Origin: Paragorgia papillata
Lineage: Eukaryota; Cnidaria; Anthozoa; Scleralcyonacea; Coralliidae
Assembly: GCA_035771165.1 (NCBI GenBank)
Contig: JAWNZC010000025.1
Coordinates: 4,685,501-4,749,500 of the forward strand
Direction of reading: 5' to 3'
Length of the DNA: 64,000 nucleotides
This document shows, piece by piece, positions 1 through 13,600 of the stretch. Within the stretch, counting starts at the first letter, position 1, and every line of letters starts with the position of its first letter. The translations under genes and the position numbers were made by a program. Below the pieces are notes generated by a model. The model was not told the origin of the DNA. It saw only the letters and a list, made by a program, of their open reading frames with translations, and did no database searches.

Positions 1-2270
1 CCGTTTTAGACCTTCTGTGAAAAGGAGAAGGCTGTATTTTGGCTAAAAATATTTTTTGGATGTTTTGAAAAAAAATCCGGAAAAAAAAAATGAAGGCTAA
101 CCCCTTTACTTTTTTTTTCCGGATTTTTTTGCCTAAAAATATTTTTTTTGATGTTTTGAAAAAAATCCGGAAAAAAAAAAAGTAAAGGGGTTAGCCTTTA
201 CTTTTTGACCGATTTTGGTCACTTTTGAAACTTTTGAGTTAGGGTCAAAAACGGTTAAATAAAGTCGTTTTAGACCATCTGTGAAAAGGAGAAGGCTGTA
301 TTTTGGCGAAAAATATTTTTTAGGATGTTTTGAAAAAAATCCGGAAAAAAAAGTAAAGGGGTTAGCCTTCATTTTTTTTTTCCGGATTTGTTTTCAAAAC
401 ATCCAAAAAATATTTTTAGCCAAAATACAGCCTCCTTTTCACAGATGGTCTAAAACGACTTTATTTAACCGTTTTTGTCCCTAACTCAAAAGTTTGAAAA
501 GTGACCAAAATCGGTCAAAAAGTAAAGGCTAACCCCTTTACTTTTTTTTTCCCGGATTTTTTTCAAAACATCAAAAAAATTTTTTTTAGCCAAAATACAG
601 CCTTCTCCTTTTCACAGAAGGTCTAAAACGGCTTTATTTAACCGTTTCTGACCCTAACTCAAAAGTGACCAAAATCGGTCAAAAAGTAAAGGCTAACCCC
701 TTTACTTTTTGACCGATTTTGGTCACTTTTGAGTTAGGGTCAGAAACGGTTAAATAAAGCCGTTTTAGACCTTCTGTGAAAAGGAGAAGGCTGTATTTTG
801 GCTAAAAATATTTTTTGGATGTTTTGAAAAAAAATCCGGAAAAAAAAAATGAAGGCTAACCCCTTTACTTTTTTTTTCCGGATTTTTTTGCCTAAAAATA
901 TTTTTTTTGATGTTTTGAAAAAAATCCGGAAAAAAAAAAGTAAAGGGGTTAGCCTTTACTTTTTGACCGATTTTGGTCACTTTTGAAACTTTTGAGTTAG
1001 GGTCAAAAACGGTTAAATAAAGTCGTTTTAGACCATCTGTGAAAAGGAGAAGGCTGTATTTTGGCTAAAAATATTTTTTTGGATGTTTTGAAAAAAAATC
1101 CGGAAAAAAAAAATGAGGCTAACCCCTTTACTTTTTTTATCGGGATTTTTTTCAAAACATCCAAAAAAATATTTTTAGCCGAAATACAGCCTTCTCCTTT
1201 TTACAGAAGGTCTAAAACGACTTTATTTAAGCGTTTTTGACCCTAACTCAAAACTTTCAAAAATGACCAAAATCGGTGAATAAGTAAAGGGGTTAGCCTT
1301 TACTTTTTGACCGATTTTGGTCACTTTTGAGTTAGGGTGAGAAACGGTTAAATAAAGCCGTTTTAGACCTTCTGTGAAAAGGAGAAGGCTGTATTTTGGC
1401 TAAAAAAAAATTTTTTTATGTTTTGAAAAAAATCCGGAAAAAAAAAGTAAAGGGGTTAGCCTTTACTTTTTGACCGATTTTGGTCACTTTTGAAACTTTT
1501 GAGTTAGGGTCAAAAACGGTTAAATAAAGTCGTTTTAGACCATCTGTGAAAAGAAGAAGGCTGTATTTTGGCTAAAAAAATGTTTTTTGATGTTTTGAAA
1601 AAAAAATCCGGAAAAAAAAAAGTAAAGGCTAAACCCCTTTACTTTTTTTTTTCCGGAATTTTTTCAAAACATCCAAAAAAATATTTTTAGCGGAAATACA
1701 GTCTTCTCCTTTTCACAGAAGGTCTAAAACGACTTTATTTAACCGTTTCTGACCCTAACTCAAAAAAAGTGACCAAAATCGGTCAAAAAGTAAAGGCTAA
1801 CCCCTTTACTTTTTGACCGATTTTGGTCACTTTTGAAACTTTTGAGTTAGGGTCAATAACGGTTAAATAAAGTCGTTTTAGACCATCTGTGAAAAGAAGA
1901 AGGCTGTATTTTGGCTAAAAATATTTGTTTTGATGTTTTGAAAAAAAAATCCGGAAAAAAAAAAGTGAAGGCTAACCTAACCCCTTTACTTTTTTTTTTC
2001 GGATTTTTTTCAAAACATCCAAAAAAATATTTTTAGCCGAAATACAGCCTTCTCCTTTTCACAGAAGGTCTAAAAAGACTTTATTTAAGCGTTTTTGACC
2101 CTAACTCAAAACTTTCAAAAATGACCAAAATCGGTGAAAAAGTAAAGGCTAACCCCTTTACTTTTTTTTTACGGATTTTTTTCAAAACACCCAAAAAAAT
2201 ATTTTTAGCCGAAATACAGCCTTCTCCTTTTCACAGAAGGTCTAAAAAGACTTTATTTAAGTTGATTAAC
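1..2270. repeat. Inverted satellite: ~13 alternating copies of a ~170-200 bp AT-rich unit
   Basis: One unit recurs in both orientations. The landmark GTTTTAGACC(T/A)TCTGTG reads forward near 4, 265, 758, 1022, 1357, 1529 and 1871. Its reverse complement reads near 436, 606, 1195, 1706, 2053 and 2233. Each unit also carries GACCGATTTTGGTCA, TCCGGA next to A/T runs, and AGTAAAGGGGTTAGCC. A higher-order repeat is visible: roughly 1-310 recurs at roughly 758-1,065. Adjacent units in opposite orientation could form long hairpins. Open reading frames here are low-complexity Phe/Lys runs and not genes. The array is cut by the left window edge. Confidence 0.9.
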
Positions 2271-2600
2271 CTTACTTTAACATTCTCTCTGTATACTTCT
2301 CTCCATCCTCTTGATTTTCAGACATCTCAAACGACAGCACTTTGCAGATAACAGCTACAAAACCAACAAATGTTATGTTATTCACTAAAATCACACAGTA
2401 ATACATCAAGTCCTGCCTGCTTTATTTTTGACATTTGATAACAGAGTTGAAACATTAAATATTTATAAGTAATAGGACCGATGACTCTTACTAGATCTCA
2501 TTTCGATTAATTAGTAATTACTAGGTACTCAACTTAGCTAGTATATGTTTATCATATTTTAAACATCTTCTATACACATTATACTCAAGTGACAATTTTA
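2271..2600. other. Intergenic, no feature recognised
   Basis: AT-rich single-copy-looking sequence between the inverted satellite and the minisatellite. I see no exon, RNA gene or terminal repeat in it. Confidence 0.5.
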
Positions 2601-3046
2601 CCTTCTAATGCATCTTGGTAAAGGTATTCGCAAATCGTAAAGGTATTGGTAAAGGAATCTGTAAGGGTATTCGTAAAGGTATTCGCAAATCGTGAAGGTA
2701 TTGGTAAAAGTATTCGTAAAGGAATCTGTAAGGGTATTTGTAAAGGTATTCGTAAATCGTAAAGGTATAGGAATTGGTAAAGGTATTGGTAAAGGTATTC
2801 GTAAAGGAATTGGTAAAGGTATTTGTAAAGGAATTTGTAAAGGTATTTGTAAAGGAATTGGTAAAGGGAATTGGTAAAGGGATTTGTAAAGGTATTTGTA
2901 AAGGAATTGGTAAAGGGATTTGTAAAGGTATTTGTAAAGGTATTTGTAAAGGTATTTGTAAAGGAATTGGTAAAGGGAATTTGTAAAGGTATTTGTAAAG
3001 GTATTTGTAAAGGTTTGGTAAAGGTGTTAGTAAAGGAATTCGTAAA
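2601..3046. repeat. Minisatellite of GGTATTTGTAAA / GGAATTGGTAAA units
   Basis: Near-tandem 12-bp units alternate between GGTATTTGTAAA, GGAATTGGTAAA and GGTATTCGTAAA. A second short block of the same units lies at 3,312-3,372. Because the period is a multiple of three, it produces open frames on both strands (Lys-Gly-Ile-Cys-type on plus, Thr-Asn-Pro-Phe-type on minus). These are repeat artefacts, not proteins. Confidence 0.9.
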
Positions 3047-3048
3047 GT

Positions 3049-3168
3049 AATATATCAAACACGAGGAGGCGTGTTTCATCAGGATATCCAAACACCGAGA
3101 CGTTTTTGAACAAACTTCGAGGTGTTTGGATATCCTGATGAAACACTCCTCCGAGTGTTTGATATAGC
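3049..3168. repeat. Foldback with ~50 bp arms
   Basis: The arms contain TTTCATCAGGATATCCAAAC and its inverse, with CAAACACGAGGAGG near the left edge answered by CCTCCGAGTGTTTG on the right. A related fragment (GATATCCAAACACCGACACG) sits at 3,240, and a related CACGGACATGGTACTGATTTCC stretch lies near 38,407. It is a short non-coding foldback repeat, probably of mobile origin. Confidence 0.8.
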
Positions 3169-3372
3169 ATCTAAAACAAATCAGTATTTTAAGAGAAAAT
3201 CAAGATGAAAGTTTGCTTAATTTATGCAATTTTTTCCTCCGATATCCAAACACCGACACGGTACTGATTTCCTTTGTGTTTTCTTCATGAATTATTAATG
3301 AGTTTTGGATGGATTGGTAAAGGTATTTGTAAAGGTATTAAAGGTATTTGTAAAGGTATTCGTAAAGGTACA

Positions 3373-4929
3373 CGCTCACTATTTTCGACGAACTTTATTT
3401 CCGATTTTGCGGCTCAGACAACTTCAATTTTCAAAATTGATTTCTATATATGTTTTAAATAGTACTTCAAAAACGTTTTTCCGGACTTTTGAAATAAAGT
3501 CTTCTTGTAATTACGGAATTTAACTTTATTTTTATTTAAACTAGATTTTCACATTTTGACCTTAAAATATAAGCTGGTGGGAAAGAATAAGCTAGGTGAA
3601 CGACTGAACGCTAGCTCAAATCCTAATGGCATTACATAAAAATATTTTATTAACTTACAGTTGCTCCAATGATAACTGCTTTTTATTTACATAAATCTAA
3701 AACATCGTTTAAGACGTACAACAGTTAATTATCGTGCAATATTTTGTCCAAGATTTCAAATCAGTACTAATATCTTTAGCAATGTAATAATAATGATATT
3801 TTGCTACTCCAAGTGACATAATACCATTATAATCTTATGTTAAATGCATTCTACGAACATGTTTAATGAAAGAGCGAATTCTTAACATGCATGCAGATCG
3901 TTGTAATTTATTGGAAAATCACGTATATCTTTGGAATTATGGAACAAATTTACTTAAAACTTTGCAAATATATGCATCTCAACACATGCACTAAACATCA
4001 CAACACCAAATTTCGTTCACTAATGTCGAAGATATAGATGATTTTCCATATCACTTACAATGATCTATACTTATAACTTTATGTCATAGTTTGTCTCATT
4101 TAATATCAAACAAATCTAAATAATTCTTTGAAAGTTTGCATGGAGATAATAGTATTCAGGATACGTTTTGTGGAAACACCACGTTCAACATTTATTCGGC
4201 CTGTTGACTCAGACCTTCATCAGAGCAATATAACAACAACCTGTTGGCTCACGTCATTTATAAACTAAGCAACTGATCAATTAAATCATGCAAGCACACA
4301 ATGGCGTATCACGTTAGTTTTAATTAATTAATTATGAGAGACAAAATCAACAGGCCGACAGCTTAGCAAATAAATATTAAAGACGGTGTTTCCACAAAAC
4401 TTATCCTGAAATCCTAAATAAGTTGGGAACGAAGTGAGATGGAAAAAACTATAAATTAAACAATTCTTTTTCAAGAGATTTTGAAAATTGAAGCAAAACA
4501 TAATTTTCAAACCATTTCCTCTTTACGTAAGCGCAAAATTAAATACGAATTAAGGCAGTTCGTTCAATCTTTCATCTAATAAATATGAACTTGTTTAGGG
4601 CCTGTCCAGTGGCAATAACTTTAAGCAGAGTTCCACTTAGCTGGTCAAGGAGATAGAACTGACAGTGTTTGATAAAGAACTTTGTAGATGCCATGGTGGG
4701 CGCTCTGCCAGAAAACTTTGCAATTCACATTGACAAAAAATTGAGTTTCAATGTCATTTTGAGGACGATCAGATCAAGCGAATCACAAAACATATCTGAG
4801 CTGTTTTTGTTGAAGACGAATGAATTGCAGGCGTAAAAACACGTTAGGTTGAAACCAGACACACAAAATAAAATAAAATAATCACTTCCCTTGCCTGGAT
4901 AGTCTTGCTGGTTTCAATCGATCGTCTCT
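3373..4929. other. Intergenic region downstream of KATNB1, with one foldback
   Basis: No exon was found. At 4,157-4,408 there is a foldback beginning CAGGATACGTTTTGTGG and ending with its near inverse, CACAAAACTTATCCTG. Inside are a GTTGACTCAGACCTTCATCAG motif and a GTTGGCTCACG motif. The same two motifs recur in the foldbacks at 33,919-34,055 and 62,462-62,667, so this is a dispersed family. The remaining sequence is unremarkable and includes the likely 3' UTR of KATNB1 just below 4,930. Confidence 0.6.
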
Positions 4930-7595
4930 TCAGAGAGATGAGAACAAGAGTGACAGCTCTCGATAAAGACTCCCAATTCTTCCACACACATTTAACTTTG
5001 TTTCCACTAAACTACGTAGAGCCATCAAATGCGCATGGCATGTCTGACATTTTTGAAATCTAAAATTCAAATAATTTTCAGTTAGTAAATAGTTTTTTTG
5101 GTAAATGAGATGAAGGATAAGACATGGTCACCTGGTGTACAGCGCTAACTCATATTTCTATATTTACACCGAGTTAATCTCGTGAAGATACCCACATTAA
5201 GAGGTGACCCCATTCTTCCCACTTTTCCTGCTCGTTTCCTTCTTTCCCTTTTCTTTTCTCTCTATTCTCTCTTTTCTTTTCCTTCCCATTTTGTTCCCTT
5301 TTTCCCTTCCTCAGTCAGTCAGTCAGTCAGTCAGTCAGTCAGTCCTTCCTTTTTCTTCCCTTTCATTTCCTCTCTTTTCTTCCCCTTTTCCTTTTCTCTC
5401 TTCTCTTTCAATATTGAACCTCACCGTTCCTCGCGGACAACATCCACTCCAATGGACACAGGAGGAGCAGCCATGTTGCTTTTTATAACTGGAGCAAAAT
5501 TTCTCAGCACCATCTTAACCACAGAAGCACCAGTTTGAACGTAACTAACAATTAAAAAATTACGTAAGAGTTGTCCTTTGAGTTGTAGCCTATATCAACA
5601 TTGCAAAGAAACTCACCTTTCATATCTGCTGGAAAGGAGTTCTCGTAAGTTTGGAAGTATGACGGAGCAAAGATCTAAATTCCATAAGGTTCTAGAAAAA
5701 AGTTTGTGAGTAATCACATGACTTGAGATGACAATACTCACTGCTTATGTAAGTTGTACGTATACATGTAGTGCGTGTGGTACGTTTGCAAGTTTGGTGT
5801 ATTGTAACGTTTGGTGGACGTTCGTCAAGCTCAATTGCTCATAAAAGATTTCTGAGCCCCAGGCGTCATCAGAAGTTTGCAGGGTCGAAACTAGCCTGGT
5901 ACCCTGGCCCAATCAAAGAATATGGACCAGGTAACCACTAAAGACTTCTGCTTTCCTATTGGTTGAAATTTCGCGCGGTTTTAGTAGCTATGAGTAAAAC
6001 TGCAATCGTCGTCAGTGGATTTAGTCCTGACGACGCGAGAACGAAATTAGTGGTTACCTGGCCCATATTTCTTTTGAAATTGGGCTAGGGTACCAGGCTA
6101 GGTCGAAACCAGGCTCAGAAATATTTTCTGAGTAATTGAGCTTGATGAACGTGTAGAAAACGTCTGTTATACTCACTGCTTCAAACACAGTACGTTTAAG
6201 AAATCGACTAAGGTTGATTGATCATTCATGTTTATTGCAACTTGTACAGCACCCTACAAACGACAACAACAACAAACGAAATTAACGCCTGGACAAGCCA
6301 CAAATTCTTTAAAAACGCATTTTGCAAGCCTTTTAATACACATTTTATTTTCAAATAAACTACTTGATGTGACGTACCTTAATGTCTCCTTCCTTCCACT
6401 GTCGCCAAACTATCGTAAGATTTCTATGTCTGTTATTAACAACTGCAGTGAAAGGAGCGTGACCTTGTGCAAAAAACAAGAGTAAATTTAAACAAAAATT
6501 GAGAATTTATATCGTAAATACTTACATAAGACGAAACGTGTTTTTTACTTAAATAAAATCAATTCTTCAAAAATTTGTTTTTATAAATATTTCTAAAACC
6601 TTTTTGGAGAACATTGGCTGCCTCAGCTTCGGAAATCTTCGGCGCTGACGGGATGTTACGATCGTCGTTTAACCTTGCATTGGCTTGTGATAAATCATTA
6701 TCCTGAAATTAACAAGAAACTGTATGAGAACTAAATAATTGATGACGTTACTGCTCAAACTTTATGATTACGTCTAGGTTTAGAGTTGCCTAGAGTTACA
6801 TGTATCAGATTAAAATTTCTTTTTGGCTGCATGTGAGAAGAGTGCTTCCAACACCATAGGTTCTCTCTGGGTACTCCAGTTTCCTCCTGGAATAACAACG
6901 AGGGATGGCCATTACGGAACCTCGAGAAAGGCAGTTTAAATAAGACTAATGTTATAGTAGAGGTCTGAGTCAGTGGCGGATTTTACATTAGGAAGTTGGT
7001 ACCCGAATGGGCATCATCTAGGGAGGTCCAGGGGCATGCCTGCCCCCTATAAGGTCTCGGAAATAGGATATCTTGCCTTTGAGAGCACTTTTGATAGACA
7101 AATAAAAAAATTGTGTCATAAATCGAAAATTGAAATAGACTTTTCCCGCGTTGGGAGCGCACTTGGAAGCGCAATCTGCAGCCAAATAAGCCGCCCGACC
7201 CCGACTCCCACCCCGCTAGATCCACCAGTGATCTGAGTGAATCTATGTATTTTACTTACTGGTAAGAAGTCCTCCATGTGTAGGCCAGCAGGTTTGTTTC
7301 GCTCTGATGGGACCAGAGTTGACGGTTTGACTGACTTGGAAGGAATGTGAACAGGTTTAAGTGATTCTGGTGTGAGATCCTTAAAAATGATCAGTCAATT
7401 ACTTTCATTGCAATATGATCACCACCAATCATAATCATGTTAATAGTACCACTACCAGTGTACTGTACTGTACTGTACTGTATACTGCATCGTACTATAC
7501 TGAGCTGCACTGCGCTGCACTATATTGTACTGTACTGTAGCTGTTGTTATTGTCCTTGATGTTACTGTTGTTGTTTTGCTGTTGTTGCTTTGTCG

Positions 7596-7635
<40 letters not shown>

Positions 7636-10600
7636 CGTCGTCGATGCTGTTGTCATCGTTGGTCTTGCTATTGTTTTGTGTTGTTGTTTTGTAGTGTTGT
7701 AGTGTTGTCATTGTTATTATTGTGGTGGCTGATATGTAGTTGTACTGTTACAGTCATTCTTATTATCTTTAACGGCAGTAAGCTGTTTTCTTCTCACCTT
7801 AGTCTCTTGAATTTTCTTGGCAGGTTTGCCAGACACAGCTGCAACTGAACGTGAAGCTGACACTGGTTGTGATTGAGGTCGAGAAGACGTCACTTGCGAG
7901 CTTTTTATCACTTTCTCAGGTACATTTTTCACAATCATTTCTGGCGTATTTTTCTTGGGTAATTTTTCTTGATTGCTTGTCGGTTCAGCACGTGATTCGG
8001 GAATGTTGTCTGAAAATATGCATAAAACTGAACAATTAACAGGAACTGCTTCACCAAAACTAACTACGTGACATTCTCGTCTTAAAACTTTACCTTGAGG
8101 GAGTTCTTCGGTTGGAGCAGTCTGAACGGGATTGCGGGCACGAGGAGGTGGAGTGCGTTCTATCAAAAGAAAAAGTATCACGGTAAGGACAGACTCACCT
8201 CAGCAGCTTGTGTATGGGCCACATTTTTGTTCTTACTACGCTTTAACATCTGTACATCTATCACTGACCAGACAACGACAAAATGGAATCTGAAAGCCTT
8301 ACCAATGGCTGATCTTGGTGTGAAGACTTGGCCATAGTCATCAGGTGGAGAAATATCTTTTTCTGGAGTTTGTTTTTTGTCTGACTGCTGGTCCATTTTA
8401 GATTTTCTATATAGTATGGTAAAAAATAATTAGCTACACACAATACTGATTACAATGTTCTAATAGTCATGGCATCAACATCATATCATCATGATCACTA
8501 ACATGATGCCTACATGTATTTACTACACACCACTTTTGCCACTACCACCATCCATGCCAACATCACCACTACCAACACAACTACTGTACCACCATCACCA
8601 CTACCACCATCACCACTACCATCATCACCACTACCATCATCACTACCACCATCATCACTACCATCATCACTACCACCATCATCACTACCACTACCACCAC
8701 CACCACCAGTACAATCAGCATTACAATCATCACTACCACCATTATTACTGCCACCACTACCAAAACAACAATGACCATTGCTCCTTCCAATCCTTTTTAT
8801 GACCACCACCATCATGAAATGTACACAGCAAAACTGTACATTGCAGAAAGTTGAGTAAGCAAACATTGAAATGAATCACCTTGTTTTGGAAGAACTAGTG
8901 ACTGGTCTTTTTGTATCAAATACTTTTCGTTGTGGGCTATGAAAAGAAGTAAGAGTGAGATAATTAGAATTATCACAATTAATTTATCACCATATATAAC
9001 CCTAACCCCAAACCATTCAGAGAAATGATTAAAAACTTAAATACCTGATGTTTTTTTCTTCATTCTTCTTCAACTCTTGATTTCCCTGTAACACCTTAAC
9101 AAACAATAACACCTACAATAAGTCATCACAACATTGCTTGCCAAAGAAGAGAAACACCCTAATGTCACTCATGATGATCGATGAGGTGTGTGTGCGGGTC
9201 AAACGACCAGGCATGACTGTACCTGAGCTGGTTGAGCTTCCTTGTCTTGTAACTGCATTTCATCAAAATGTGACACCATTTCTTCAATATTCTAGTAAAA
9301 ATTGCACAAGATAAAATACTATAAATAAAATATACAATATATGCAGTACTGTACTTATAGAGCTAGCTATTCACTATTATGCATATATGTACTTCTCTTG
9401 GTACCCAGTCATTTTGAGCAAGAATTACCTTAAAATCTGCTATCCAAATTGAAGCATTAGTCTGAAAGAAGGAAGCCCCAATCTATAAAAAAATATATAA
9501 GTTAATCACATGTATGCTCAACTAAACATCATCACCATCACTGTTACCATCACCATAACCAATCACCACCACCACCACCATCACTAACATATGCACCACT
9601 ATCATCATCTGATCATCACCATCACTATCACCACTACCACCATCATCACTATCACCATCATGTCACCATTACCACCACCATCACAACCACCACCATCATC
9701 ACCACCATCATCACTATCACCACCACCATCAGCATAACCACCATTATCATCACCACCACCTGGTCAAGCTTGCTAGGACTAAAGAGTAACTTGAATACAC
9801 TCTGGGTATTGTATTTCTAAATGTCAGCAACTTACCACCTGCTCAGATGATACAACAAGATCAGAGATTTTACCCCAACCAACTGTGAAGCTATCAAAAC
9901 AACGTACAGGCTCCCAACCATAAATCTACAAAACAAACAACACCAGAAAAAAACCCCAACATTTATCAACAGGAAATATTAAAAAAAACACACATGTCTA
10001 TTTATAGATTGGAATATTTAATAAATGCATGCCTCTTGCTCCACAAAAACCAAACTACAGTTCAGTATTTGGTACACACCTTTACTGAATCATTAGAACC
10101 ACTAAACAGACACTGACCATCTGGATGAAATGCAACAGACCTTCAGCATTAAAAAATGAAATAGAAAATTAGACAACCAACTGATCATTGGACAATAAGT
10201 CACATTAAAGAAATATAATTTTAACTTTAACCCCTTGACGAGTAAAAGCATCTGGCATTAGCCAGAGTAAAATACTAAAGGTGCGTCTACATGCGTGCTT
10301 AGGAGGTAATGGGTTAAAGCAGCAAACAATTTGTTAAGAAATATGAGATTAATATTAATGATAGAGTAAATGAACATATTACTAAATACTGAAAAAAACA
10401 AATCATAATTACATGGTACCCAGTACCTTATAGGATTCGACTCCTGATCTGTTGAAGACACTAGACATAACTTCTCTAAATCCCAGAACTTCACAGTCCT
10501 AAAACAACAGATTATAACAGTCAGTCCATTAAGATTATTCATAATAATAGTTAACACATGCTTGTCGCACTACAACTTCATTTTCTGTTCTTTCATTTCA

Positions 10601-13600
10601 TTGTAATTACTACAGTTCTGTATATTTCCATTATGGCCACACTATTGACACCTGTTCAAATAAATTGTAAATACAAAAAAATAGGTAGGGGCACAGCGCC
10701 TTCACATGTCTACCCTGTCACCTTTGAAACATAAAATATCATGTTTAGATAGATAGACAGACAGACACAAGAAGAACGTTTTTTATAACTATTAATTTTA
10801 CCTGTCTCCACTTCCAGTTGCTAATAGAAATTCTTTAGGATGGAATTCAACACTGTTCACAGGACCCGAGTGTTTCAGTTCAGATAACTGTTTACCAGCA
10901 GTCAAATCCCACAGCTAAAACACAAATAACTTTAAATTTAAATGGTTTATAAATAAAAAGAAGAAAAACTTGGGCAACAACAAGACATACATGTACACAT
11001 ACTGCATACCTTTGCTACTCCATCTTCACCTGCAGATACAATCCATCTACCATCTGGACTAAACCTTAGATGATTCACAACATCAGTATGACCTTTATAA
11101 GTGATTATGCAACCTTTTCTTCGGATATCCCAAACCTTAGTAATAACAAAGAAAATATAAATAAATTATAATTTGAACAGAATTTGAAAATGTAGAAGTT
11201 TGAAATACAATTGTAAGGTAATAATACAATCCAATAGTAATGATGTACCTTTACATTGGTATCCAATGAACCTGATGCAACATAGTCACCATAAGGATGA
11301 AAATCTGTACATTTAATACTTGATTTATGTCCAGTTAAAGTACGGAAAACTACAGAAAGAAAACAATACAATGTAATTATGACAAGAGTACAAGACCACC
11401 AGCAGCACCACAGTACAGCCCAGTACAGTGTAGTACAATAAATATCAGCACAGTACAGCTCAGTTCACTGCTCAGCTGAGGTTAGCTCGGGTTCAGCTGA
11501 AGTCAGCTCAGCTCATCTGAGGACAGCTCAGCTCAGTACCATAACAAGAACAACAACAACAAATATTGATTTTTTATTTGGTTTGCAAAACTGCTAAAAT
11601 CTTGAAATTATTATACAATGTACTCACTTTTCGCAGCATCAAGATCCCAAATTTTCAGAGTTCCTGATTGTGAACCAGCCACAACAAACTCTTCTAAAGG
11701 ATTAAACTGGACACTTTCAACAGGACTTGTAATGGCCAGCCAAACTCTACAGTCCAAGAAAGAAAGAAAGAAGAAAGAATTACTTCTTGCAGGAATTACT
11801 TCGTACAGTACTTGTAATGTGTTTTGTTAATGTTAGTAGTCAGAAAACTCTGAGCTCTAGACCTTGTGAGTAGATACTAGCAGCTAATTTCTGAGCACAG
11901 TACATGCAAGCTTTTAGCCAGGATTTCAAAACTGGCCATCCAAAAAAAATTCTACGGGAGGGGGGGGGGGGGGGGGGTGGGTGTCAAAATTTTTGAATTT
12001 TGGGTCTCTGAAACAGCGTTTCCCGCATTTTGATGGCACTATTGAGAAAAATATAAAGAAAAAAAATTAATATTTTTATATATTTTATATAAAAATATAA
12101 AAGTATAAAAACAAATTAAATTAAAACATCTTTATATTGTATTGCGTGGTTGGACTGAGGAGGCAAGGAGTCTGGAACAAGTGAATGTGTCAAACTTAAA
12201 CGTGGTTGCTACTTCATGTTAGAGCCACATAATGGTTTACATAATAGTACATATACAGGGTCTGAAATTTACATTTTTTTTCAGTATCCCATGGGATAGC
12301 AGGGTTCAAAGTTTTATAATCCCCCCTAAGAATCCAGTATCCCACTTCTGGATACTAGTTACCTTAATTTCTAGTATCCCACCTATTTGTCAGGGTGACT
12401 GTACATCACAAGAAATATATTAAGAAAACTGAGTCTGTAGGCTTTTTATATGGAAGTTGGTGCATCCATCTTTTACAAACTTCGAGTCCTTATCACACCA
12501 AGTAGGATATGCCAAGCAAATTTCACAGAACATCTTATCGTCTGTCAACTTGACCCAGGGAAAAGCTTTTTTCCAACTTGCGGAAAATTTATGATGACGC
12601 TTTTGAAGTTCGTATTTACGTCTATGATCAGCTTGGCGCTTTTCTTTACGTCTACGAACATTTTCTGTAAATCGTTGATCAGTTTGCTGTTCACGTACCT
12701 CTTCGTCTCTGACGACTACAACATCTTCTACCTCTTCATCGACTACATTCACTACAACGTCTTCTACAGGAGCTGGTTCCGCAGGAGTTTTTGTTTTTTT
12801 AATTAGATATTTTAGCATATTCACCGAAATTATTTTAATAAAAAACCCAACACTACTTATAAATTAATATTCAAACATCCCCGTGAAGGCCTTCGGGTAG
12901 CAAGCTGACAACCATCCCCGCGAAGGTCCTGGGGACGAGATTGACAAATGTGACCCTCCACGCGAAAACGTACCTTAACGCTTTTCCGTTAAAACGGCCA
13001 AAAAAACGGACGGCGAACGGATGACAAACGGCTTGTAAAAGCGTTCGAACGGTTTCCCAAAACGTTCGAACGGTTTGGAAAACTAACTAAACGGTTAACA
13101 ACAGGCGGTCGAACGGTTAATAACAGGCGTTCGAACGGATAATAACAGGCGTTCGAACGGTTTCCCAAAACGTTCGATGGTTGTCGAACGGTTTTGGCAA
13201 ACTAACTAAACGGTTAACAACAGGCGGTCGAACGGATAACAGGCGTTCGAACGGATAACAACAGGCGTTTGAACGGATAATAACAGGCGTTCGAACGGAT
13301 CAAATAGATCAAATGAAGCGTTCAAATGGTTGCTACAAACGTTGGAATGGTTCATAGGTAGCACAAGCGTTTAAATGGTTTACTACAACCGTTCAAACGG
13401 ATCATAACAAGCGTTTTAAACGGTTTACTATAACCGTTCAAACGGATCAATGGATCATAGCAAGAGTTTTAAACGGTTTACTATTGCATTGTACACGCAT
13501 TCAAACGCGGATTATGACGAGCGCGCATTAATGGTTCAATGGTTCCGTTTATAAGCGTAAAGTATAACTGTCGTGGGTCGTGGATAAAAAGTCGTGGGTC

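Noticed and set aside
133..980. Phe/Lys-rich open frames in the left array
   Set aside because: They lie in the inverted satellite and follow its A/T runs; there is no start context or similarity.
2585..3091. 168-codon Thr-Asn-Pro-Phe-rich frame on the minus strand
   Set aside because: Produced by the 12-bp minisatellite, whose period is a multiple of three.
5182..5538. 118-codon plus-strand frame with Ser/Phe/Gln runs
   Set aside because: Low-complexity CT-rich tract and a CAGT microsatellite; it overlaps a real KATNB1 exon (5,425-5,544) on the other strand.
8491..8866. His-rich, Pro/Ser-rich and Gly/Asp-rich frames
   Set aside because: All are readings of one CAC/CAT/ACC triplet microsatellite in an intron.
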